The notes under the pieces are model-generated. The model saw only the letters and a list, made by a program, of their open reading frames with translations, searched no databases and was not told the origin of the DNA. A program made the position numbers and the translations under genes. Shown one piece after another: positions 58,152 through 64,000 of a stretch of DNA of 64,000 nt. The stretch is from Ruminococcus sp. (GTDB lineage Bacteria > Bacillota > Clostridia > Oscillospirales > Ruminococcaceae): contig JAJBSV010000010.1 of assembly GCA_020861185.1 (NCBI GenBank), forward strand, positions 54,669 to 118,668, read 5' to 3'. Numbering within the stretch: the first letter of the stretch is position 1; each line of letters starts with the position of its first letter.

Positions 58152-58729
58152 GTGCAATCACTACCTTAGTAGTAGGCATCATCTCAGCGGCGCTTGTCAA
58201 TAACGTCGTCCTGAGCAGGTTCTTGGGGCTCTGCCCGTTCCTCGGCGTCTCAAGAAAGACCTCGACCGCCGTCGGCATGGGAACGGCTGTAATCGCCGTC
58301 ATAACCGTCTCGTCCTGCATAACCTACTTCATAAATATCTACATATTGGGAGAAAAATATTCCTATCTTCGGACTATAGTTTTCATACTGATAATTGCGG
58401 GGCTCGTCCAGTCGGTCGAGATAATCCTCAAGAAGAAAATGCCGTCGCTCTATAAGTCCCTCGGCGTGTATCTGCCGCTGATTACGACAAACTGCTCGGT
58501 TCTTGGCGTCGCGATAGACTCCGCCAACAACGGCTACGGCTTCGCCGAAACCATGATTTATTCTGTAGGAACCGCCATAGGCTTCCTGATTGCAATCGTC
58601 ATCATGTCGGGAATCAGAGAGCGAATCGAGGACAACGACGTGCCGGAAGCGTTTCAGGGCATGCCGATTGTGCTCGTTACAGCCGGGCTCATGGCGATAG
58701 CGTTCGTCGGCTTCTCGGGAACAATGTGA
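58148..58729 (+). CDS. rnfA: Rnf electron transport complex subunit A
   Basis: 193 residues, six membrane helices. LVNNVVLSRFLGLCPFLGVSRKTSTAVGMG and GVYLPLITTNCSVLGVA carry the two conserved Cys that hold an intramembrane iron-sulfur cluster with RnfE. Overlaps rnfE by 4 bases; preceded by GGGGGGGTGACGG. Confidence 0.96.
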   Translation: MSAITTLVVGIISAALVNNVVLSRFLGLCPFLGVSRKTSTAVGMGTAVIAVITVSSCITYFINIYILGEKYSYLRTIVFILIIAGLVQSVEIILKKKMPSLYKSLGVYLPLITTNCSVLGVAIDSANNGYGFAETMIYSVGTAIGFLIAIVIMSGIRERIEDNDVPEAFQGMPIVLVTAGLMAIAFVGFSGTM

Positions 58730-58738
58730 GGTGAGCGC

Positions 58739-59524
58739 ATGATAACGGAAATCATTATTGCGGCGGCGGTCATCGTCGTCATAAGTATCATAGTCGGCAT
58801 CGCCTTGGGCTTTCTCTCGCAGAAATTCAAAGTCGAAATCGACCCGAAAGAGGCGCAGATTCGCGAATGCCTTGCCGGTTCGAACTGCGGAGCCTGCGGC
58901 TATGCGGGTTGTGATTCATATGCGAAAGCCGTTGCGGAAGGGAAAGCTGAGCCGACCCTCTGCAATGCCTCCGACAAAGTGAAAATCGGCGAAATCTTAG
59001 GGTTAAGCCTCTCCCAGGGCGAGCGAATAGTCGCCTATGTCAAGTGTGCCGGGACGAATTCTTCATCTACGATGCTCTACGACTATTTCGACGAGCACGA
59101 CTGCCGCATCTGCTACATGGCGCCGAAGCACGGTCCGAAGGGCTGTGGGTTCAGCTGCTGTGGGTTCGGCTCCTGTCAGGACGTCTGCCCCGAGGGCGGC
59201 ATCAAAATTATCGACGGCGTCGCCGTTATCGACCGGGAATCCTGCCAGGGGTGCGGGAGCTGTGTCTCGGTCTGCCCGGCGCATCTCATCGAACTCATCC
59301 CCTACAGCGCCAAATACATGGTCAAGTGCTCGTCCCACCAAAAGGGCAAGGACGTGAAGTCGGTCTGCCCGGTCGGGTGCATCGGTTGCGGACTCTGTGC
59401 AAGAGTTTGCGAGACCGGCGCCATCACCGTTGAAAACAATCTTGCGCACATCGACCATTCGAAGTGCATCGGTTGCGGCAAGTGTGCCGAGAAATGCCCG
59501 GCGAAGATTATAGTAAAACTATGA
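58739..59524 (+). CDS. rnfB: Rnf electron transport complex subunit B
   Basis: 261 residues. N-terminal membrane helix (EIIIAAAVIVVISIIVGIALGFL), then the 4Fe-4S domain CLAGSNCGACGYAGCDSYA. Several ferredoxin motifs follow (GFGSCQDVCPEGGI, CQGCGSCVSVCPAHLIEL, CIGCGLCARVCETGAI, CIGCGKCAEKCPAKII). It accepts electrons from reduced ferredoxin. Last rnf gene; overlaps apbE by ATGA. Confidence 0.96.
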   Translation: MITEIIIAAAVIVVISIIVGIALGFLSQKFKVEIDPKEAQIRECLAGSNCGACGYAGCDSYAKAVAEGKAEPTLCNASDKVKIGEILGLSLSQGERIVAYVKCAGTNSSSTMLYDYFDEHDCRICYMAPKHGPKGCGFSCCGFGSCQDVCPEGGIKIIDGVAVIDRESCQGCGSCVSVCPAHLIELIPYSAKYMVKCSSHQKGKDVKSVCPVGCIGCGLCARVCETGAITVENNLAHIDHSKCIGCGKCAEKCPAKIIVKL

Positions 59525-60474
59525 GAAGATACTTAGCCATTTTAGTGGCATCAATAGTCCTGCTGTCGCTCTGTGGCTGTGGGACTAGTGTTAATAGATA
59601 CGAATCCATCTACACGGATTTATTCGACACTGACTGCACTTTCACGGCTTACTGTAGCTCTGACGAAGAGTTTGAGACGGTATCAAACGCCGTCTATGCC
59701 GAGCTTTCCCGCCTTGACGCTCTTTTTGATATCTACGACGGCGGGGAAGGGTCTCTTGCCGAGCTTAACTCGAGCGGCATTCTTGAAAATGCTGATGAAG
59801 ACATACTTGAACTTTTAGACATCGGCGTGCTTTTCTATGACCTCTCGGGCGGGAAGCTCAACATTGCGATGGGTTCTGTTCTCTCACTCTGGCACGACGC
59901 CCGGGAGACAGGGATTCTCCCCGACGACGAAGCCCTTGCCGAAGCCGCAAATCACTGCGATATTTCAAATCTAATCATTGACGGCGATACCGTTACGCTA
60001 ACCGACCCCGATATGTCAATCGACGTCGGCTCTATTGCGAAGGGCTATGCCGCCGATTGCGCCGCTGAAATTGCGGAGAGCTACGGGCTCACGAGCTTCG
60101 CCCTCGACCTTGGCGGCAATGTCAAAACCGTAGGCGAAAAGCCCACCGGCAAGTGGATAATCGGGATTCAGGACCCCGACGGCGGAATTTTAAAGACCGT
60201 CGAAGTCTCTGACCAATCCGTCGTCACCAGCGGCGACTATGAGAGATACACAATCATCGACGGCGAGACGTACTCCCACATAATCGACCCCGACACCCTC
60301 TATCCCGCGACCCTTTACCGCTCCGTCACCGTCATCTGCGAGAATTCAAGCCTCGGGGATGCTCTGTCGACCTCGCTTTTCTGCATGGATATCGAAAGTG
60401 GGAAGGCGTTGGCGGAAGAGTGCGGAGCGGAAGTGTTGTGGGTATACGCTGACGGTTCGACAGAATCGATGTAG
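59521..60474 (+). CDS. apbE: FAD:protein FMN transferase (lipoprotein)
   Basis: 317 residues from ATG 59521, in the ATGA overlap with rnfB. Signal peptide with lipobox LSLCGC near residues 14-19, so it is anchored outside the membrane. ApbE features: DTDCTFTAYCSSDEEF, the FAD-binding IDVGSIAKGYAADCAAEIA, ALDLGGNVKTVGEKP, and SHIIDPDTLYPA with the metal-binding Asp. It transfers FMN to Thr of RnfG and RnfD. The stop TAG lies inside the first arm of the palindromic repeat. Confidence 0.94.
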   Translation: MRRYLAILVASIVLLSLCGCGTSVNRYESIYTDLFDTDCTFTAYCSSDEEFETVSNAVYAELSRLDALFDIYDGGEGSLAELNSSGILENADEDILELLDIGVLFYDLSGGKLNIAMGSVLSLWHDARETGILPDDEALAEAANHCDISNLIIDGDTVTLTDPDMSIDVGSIAKGYAADCAAEIAESYGLTSFALDLGGNVKTVGEKPTGKWIIGIQDPDGGILKTVEVSDQSVVTSGDYERYTIIDGETYSHIIDPDTLYPATLYRSVTVICENSSLGDALSTSLFCMDIESGKALAEECGAEVLWVYADGSTESM

Positions 60475-60584
60475 GGGCGGAGAAGTTTGGTTTTACCAAA
60501 CTTCCAAAGTTCGCAAGCGAACTTCTACATCCAGCCTGAAAAAAGCACGTCACCCACATACGGGCGGATAATATCCGCCCCTAC
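60471..60584. repeat. GTAGGGGCGGATA repeat interrupted by GAAGTT hairpins
   Basis: The two outer arms (GTAGGGGCGG at 60471 and CGGGCGGATAATATCCGCCC to 60584) are separated by two other hairpins, GAAGTTTGG/CCAAACTTC (60482-60504) and AAGTTCGC/GCGAACTT (60507-60524). This looks like one repeat inserted into another. Confidence 0.8.
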
Positions 60585-60597
60585 AAATGGTATTCTT

Positions 60598-60954
60598 ATG
60601 AAGCATAGAATCAAAAACGACATTCTTCTCTTTACCGCAGTTATTCTCATAGCCTTTGTGTCAATCATTGTCGAAAATTGTCGAAAATCCGACGGCACCA
60701 CCGTCTTCATCACCCTTAACGGTTCGACCTATGCGGAAGCCGATTTGTCGAATTCTGTCGAAATCGACGTTGACGGGATGTTGACCGTCGTGATTGACGG
60801 CGGCTCGGTCTGGGTCGAGGATTCCACCTGCCCCGACGGGCTTTGCGAGAGGTCGGGGGCGATTTCGAAGTCGGGCGAGTCGATTGTCTGCCTGCCCTGC
60901 GGGGTGGTCGTGAAGATTACAGCAGACGAGCCGGAGTATGACTTCATAAACTGA
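60598..60954 (+). CDS. NusG domain II-containing (NusG_II) membrane-anchored protein
   Basis: 118 residues from ATG 60598. Basic start, one membrane helix (DILLFTAVILIAFVSIIV), then an extracytoplasmic NusG_II-type domain with DGMLTVVIDGGSVWVEDSTCPDGLCERSGAISKSGESIVCLPCGVVVKI; the CPDGLC and CLPC cysteines are typical. Function unknown. Commonly found beside Gx transporters and Rnf-like clusters in Clostridia. Confidence 0.85.
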   Translation: MKHRIKNDILLFTAVILIAFVSIIVENCRKSDGTTVFITLNGSTYAEADLSNSVEIDVDGMLTVVIDGGSVWVEDSTCPDGLCERSGAISKSGESIVCLPCGVVVKITADEPEYDFIN

Positions 60955-60967
60955 GGAGGGTCGAATT

Positions 60968-61462
60968 TTGTCGAAAACGAAAAATATCGCCCTCTGCGGG
61001 GTTCTCAGTGGGCTCGCTTTTGCCCTCAGCTATATCGAAATGCTCCTGCCGTCCATAGGCATCGTCGGGGCGAAGCTGGGGCTTGCGAATCTGGCAGTGC
61101 TCGTTGCTCTGTACTTATTTTCGTGGAGAGAAGCCGCGGCGGTCTCGGGGGTGCGGATTCTCCTCTCGTGGCTGATGTTCGGTAGCTTCACGGGGATGCT
61201 CTATAGCCTGGCGGGCGGAATTCTGTCTCTGATTATAATGTCTCTTCTCAAAAAGCTTGATAGATTCTCGCCGATTGGCGTCAGCATTGCCGGCGGCGTC
61301 GGGCACAATATCGGGCAGATTCTGGCGGCGCTGCTGATGCTCGGGACGGGGGTGCTCGGGTATCTCCCGATGCTGATAATTTTGGGAGCGATTTCGGGAG
61401 CGATAATAGGAATCGTGGCGACGCTACTCATAAAAGCTCTTAAGAAAGCGGTGAAAGCATGA
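60968..61462 (+). CDS. Gx transporter family / Hpre_diP_synt_I membrane protein
   Basis: 164 residues from TTG 60968, with GAGGAGGG upstream. Four to five membrane helices with many Gly (ALCGVLSGLAFALSYIEMLLPSIGIVGAKLGLANLAVLVAL; GGVGHNIGQILAALLML). It matches the family annotated as heptaprenyl diphosphate synthase component I / Gx transporter (ECF-type substrate-binding-like). Follows the NusG_II gene by 13 bases and overlaps tcdA by 4. Confidence 0.82.
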   Translation: MSKTKNIALCGVLSGLAFALSYIEMLLPSIGIVGAKLGLANLAVLVALYLFSWREAAAVSGVRILLSWLMFGSFTGMLYSLAGGILSLIIMSLLKKLDRFSPIGVSIAGGVGHNIGQILAALLMLGTGVLGYLPMLIILGAISGAIIGIVATLLIKALKKAVKA

Positions 61463-62169
61463 ACAGCGAAATTTTTTCAAGGACAGAGAATTTAATCGGC
61501 ACCGAGACGGTTGAGAAGCTGAGCCGAAGCCACGTTGCCGTTTTCGGAATCGGCGGGGTCGGCGGCTATGTCTGCGAGATGCTTGCCCGCACCGGCGTGG
61601 GAACTCTGAGCTTATTTGACAGCGATGAGGTTTCGTTCTCCAATAGAAACCGCCAGATTATAGCTCTTTCGAGCACCACGGGAAAGCCGAAGGTCGAAGC
61701 GATGCGCGACCGAATCATGGACATAAATCCCGGGGCAAAAGCGTATACTTACAGTATTTTTTACGATGAAACTACCGCCGGTAATATAGATTTGTCGGAA
61801 TTTGACTTCATCGCCGACTGCATCGACACCGTGAGCTCGAAAATTCTCCTGATAACAAGCGCAAAAGCCGCAGGCATCCCGATTATAAGCGCGATGGGCG
61901 CCGGCAACAAACTTGACCCGACCCGGTTCGAGGTCGCCGACATTTATAAGACCTCCGTGTGTCCTCTCGCTCGGACAATGCGGCATGAATTAAAAAAGCG
62001 AGGCGTTAAAGACCTCACTGTGGTGTATTCAAAAGAGGAGCCGACTTCTCCGAAGGCGCAAATCTCCGAAAACGGCAGACATACACCGGCAAGCGTGGCA
62101 TTTGCGCCGGCGGCGTGCGGGATTGTGATGGCGGCGGAAATTGTGAGGCAAATAATGATTGCAAAATAG
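61459..62169 (+). CDS. tcdA: tRNA threonylcarbamoyladenosine dehydratase (ThiF/E1-like)
   Basis: 236 residues. Rossmann nucleotide loop VFGIGGVGGYVCEML, catalytic-type FDSDEVSFSNRNRQIIAL, FIADCIDTVSSKILLI and GAGNKLDPTRFEVADIYKTSVCPLAR match TcdA (YgdL). It dehydrates t6A37 in tRNA to the cyclic form ct6A using ATP. Translationally coupled to the Gx transporter gene by 4 bases. Confidence 0.92.
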   Translation: MNSEIFSRTENLIGTETVEKLSRSHVAVFGIGGVGGYVCEMLARTGVGTLSLFDSDEVSFSNRNRQIIALSSTTGKPKVEAMRDRIMDINPGAKAYTYSIFYDETTAGNIDLSEFDFIADCIDTVSSKILLITSAKAAGIPIISAMGAGNKLDPTRFEVADIYKTSVCPLARTMRHELKKRGVKDLTVVYSKEEPTSPKAQISENGRHTPASVAFAPAACGIVMAAEIVRQIMIAK

Positions 62170-62187
62170 CCCGTAATGTGCTACAAT
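62159..62187 (+). promoter_or_regulatory. promoter of the ACT-PFL gene pair
   Basis: TTGCAA 62159-62164, 17 bp, TACAAT 62182-62187, partly inside the end of tcdA. Confidence 0.55.
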
Positions 62188-62221
62188 ACTAAAGACAAAA
62201 ACTCTCGAAAGGAAGCTAAAA

Positions 62222-62491
62222 ATGAAAGCTGTAATTTCTGTTATCGGCAAGGACGAGGTCGGAATCTTGGCAAAGGTCTCGTCGATGTGCGCCGAATATA
62301 ATGCAAACGTAACCGAGGTCACCCAGTCCGTCCTGCAGGACGTATTCGCGATGGTCATGCTCGTCGACATCTCGAAGCTCAGCATCCCGCTCTCGGAACT
62401 CTCCGACAAGATGAAAGAGCTTGGGAAATCTCTCGGCTTGTCGATTTATGTCATGCACGAGGATATATTTAACTCCATGCACCATATCTGA
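62222..62491 (+). CDS. ACT domain protein (UPF0237)
   Basis: 89 residues, ATG 62222 after GAAAGGAAGC. A single ACT domain, [49 protein letters not shown]. Always paired with the PFL/UPF0210 protein encoded 14 bases downstream in many Firmicutes. Ligand unknown, probably an amino acid. Confidence 0.92.
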   Translation: MKAVISVIGKDEVGILAKVSSMCAEYNANVTEVTQSVLQDVFAMVMLVDISKLSIPLSELSDKMKELGKSLGLSIYVMHEDIFNSMHHI

Positions 62492-62505
62492 AGGGGAGAA
62501 AACCA

Positions 62506-63861
62506 GTGATAAATCTCAGCGATATACTCGAAACAATACGGATGATTCAGGACGAGAATCTCGATATTCGTACCATCACGATGGGAATCTCGCTTCTGGA
62601 TTGCATTGACACGGATATTGATAAAGCGTGTGATAAAGTCTACGAAAAGATTACCCGCAAGGCGGAGAATCTCGTGAAGGTCGGCACCGAAATCGAGAAG
62701 GAATACGGCATCCCGATTATCAACAAGCGCATTTCCGTCACTCCGATTGCGATGGTCTCGGCGGCTTGCCACGAAAGCCCGATTAAGTTTGCCCAGGCTA
62801 TGGACAGAGCGGCGGCGGCTGTTGGGGTCAACCTCATCGGCGGCTATTCTGCACTCGTCCAGAAGGGCTTTGCGGCGGGGGACAGGGAGCTCATCGAGTC
62901 CATCCCCGAGGCGCTTGCCTCAACCGAAAGGGTCTGCTCGTCCGTGAATATCGGCTCGACGAAAGCCGGAATCAACCTTGACGCTTGCAAGCTGATGGGC
63001 GGAATCGTCCGCAGGACGGCTGAGCTCACGGTCAACAACGACTGCTTCGGAGCGGCAAAGCTCGTCGTCTTCTGCAACTCGGTTGACGACAACCCGTTCA
63101 TGGCGGGCGCCTATCACGGCGTCGGCGAACCCGACTGCATCATCAACGTCGGCGTTTCGGGACCGGGCGTTGTCCGCTCGGCTCTTGCAAAGAATCCGGA
63201 CGCAAATATAAACGAAGTAGCTAATATTATAAAAACCACTGCATATAAGATTACCCGTGTCGGTCAGCTCGTCGGAGTCACGGCTTCCGAGCGGCTCGGC
63301 GTGCCCTTCGGTATTGTCGACCTGTCTTTGGCACCGACCCCGGTCGTCGGCGACAGCGTGGCGCACATCCTTGAGGAAATTGGTCTCGAGCAGTGCGGCG
63401 CTCCCGGCACCACTGCGACCCTGGCGCTCCTCAACGACGCCGTCAAGAAGGGCGGAGTTATGGCATGCTCGTCGGTCGGCGGGCTCTCGGGCGCATTCAT
63501 CCCCGTTTCCGAGGACGCCGGAATGATTGACGCCGCAAGAAGCGGGTCCTTAACTATCGAGAAGCTTGAAGCGATGACCGCCGTCTGCTCGGTAGGACTC
63601 GACATGATAGCCGTCCCCGGCGACACCACCGCCGACGCAATCGCCGGCATCATAGCCGACGAAGCCGCCATAGGCATGGTCAACTCGAAGACCACGGCAG
63701 TCCGAATCATCCCGGCAATCGGCAAGAAAGAGGGCGAGGAGCTCGACTGGGGCGGACTCTTCGGCAATGCCCCCATCATGAAGGTGAACACAAAATCGCC
63801 GTCAAGATTTATAAACCGTGGCGGGCAGATACCGGCGCCGTTGCACAGTCTTAAGAACTGA
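62506..63861 (+). CDS. PFL family protein (UPF0210)
   Basis: 451 residues from GTG 62506, with AAGGGGAGAAAA upstream. Full-length member of the UPF0210/DUF711 family: [100 protein letters not shown] and a C-terminal [17 protein letters not shown]. Biochemical role unknown. Forms a unit with the upstream ACT protein. Confidence 0.93.
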   Translation: MINLSDILETIRMIQDENLDIRTITMGISLLDCIDTDIDKACDKVYEKITRKAENLVKVGTEIEKEYGIPIINKRISVTPIAMVSAACHESPIKFAQAMDRAAAAVGVNLIGGYSALVQKGFAAGDRELIESIPEALASTERVCSSVNIGSTKAGINLDACKLMGGIVRRTAELTVNNDCFGAAKLVVFCNSVDDNPFMAGAYHGVGEPDCIINVGVSGPGVVRSALAKNPDANINEVANIIKTTAYKITRVGQLVGVTASERLGVPFGIVDLSLAPTPVVGDSVAHILEEIGLEQCGAPGTTATLALLNDAVKKGGVMACSSVGGLSGAFIPVSEDAGMIDAARSGSLTIEKLEAMTAVCSVGLDMIAVPGDTTADAIAGIIADEAAIGMVNSKTTAVRIIPAIGKKEGEELDWGGLFGNAPIMKVNTKSPSRFINRGGQIPAPLHSLKN

Positions 63862-64000
63862 CGGGGTTGTCGCCCTGCGGGTGACGCCGCTCCCTTTGGT
63901 CGCGGCACCTCTCCGTCTGCGCTACGCGCATCCACCTCCCCTTAACAGGCTCACCCGTCATAAGACAGGTCTTATACGTTTTTCCGAGAACAGTGTGAAC
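63862..64000. repeat. Intergenic palindromic repeat at the window end
   Basis: Contains CGCCCTGCGGGTGACG, GCTCCCTTTGGTCGCGGC and CTGCGCTACGCGCATCCACCTCCCC hairpins. It is a relative of the CTCCC repeat near 2708. No gene is seen in the last 139 bases. Confidence 0.6.

Noticed and set aside
13158..60584. GTAGGGGCGGATA repeats as a CRISPR array
   Set aside because: Copies are kilobases apart, palindromic and scattered among genes, with no regular spacers and no cas genes.

Overview
The window looks like chromosome from an anaerobic, Spo0A-bearing Clostridia bacterium, probably an uncultured gut member of the Oscillospiraceae/Ruminococcaceae (inference). The grounds are Firmicutes-type gene orders (ylxM-ffh-rpsP-khpA-rimM-trmD; rpmG-secE-nusG-rplK-rplA-rplJ-rplL), Spo0A, RNase Y, a complete Rnf complex, HPr with the regulatory serine region, very canonical TTGACA-17-TATAAT promoters, and moderate-to-high GC.

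Layout: 0-5 kb has the end of serA, a tRNA-Pro, a sortase-type surface protein between two inverted copies of a small-RNA/peptide locus, and a solute-binding lipoprotein. 5-13 kb has spo0A facing the ribosomal/nusG/secE operon with its L10 leader, then a two-component system. 13-24 kb has an orphan Phd antitoxin, MTA/SAH nucleosidase, an XRE-M18 aminopeptidase fusion broken by an amber codon, an aminotransferase, an ABC exporter, an M28 peptidase, endonuclease III, a HAD phosphatase, two tRNAs and a HigBA pair. 24-33 kb has a structured leader and RNase Y, MreCD, a second solute-binding lipoprotein, MscS, an XRE/DUF3169 pair, a membrane metalloprotease and tRNA-Arg. 33-44.8 kb has MetRS, LuxS, an orphan HicB, regulators, HPr, a frameshifted PTS IIC and the ffh-trmD operon. 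44.9-54.4 kb has PBP2, a YiiX-like protein, a frameshifted UvrD-like helicase, a frameshifted DUF1015 gene and secA. 54.5-64 kb has rnfCDGEAB-apbE with NusG_II and Gx-transporter genes, tcdA, an ACT protein and a PFL (UPF0210) gene.

The most interesting signal is a five-copy family of about 0.3 kb intergenic loci (near 0.7, 3.1, 15.8, 32.7 and 40.7 kb). Each has two strong convergent sigma-A promoters, one driving a 28-34 aa hydrophobic peptide with a Lys-rich tail and the other a roughly 120-nt antisense RNA. The antisense terminator U-tract is the complement of the peptide's Lys codons. The peptide mRNA appears to end at a hairpin that contains the antisense promoter's -35 box. The 5' and 3' ends of the peptide mRNA are complementary, and that complementarity is kept with different sequences in different loci. 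This resembles type I toxin-antitoxin modules (txpA/RatA, bsrG/SR4, aapA/IsoA), but the arrangement and multiplicity are worth describing.

The window is also full of short palindromic intergenic repeats: a GTAGGGGCGGATA family in about 12 places, a CCCCTCCACC/GGGGAGG terminator-like family, and AAGTTCGC/AAGTTTGG hairpins. Four genes carry single-base indels, each in a homopolymer run, and one has an in-frame TAG. These may be assembly errors or real decay.
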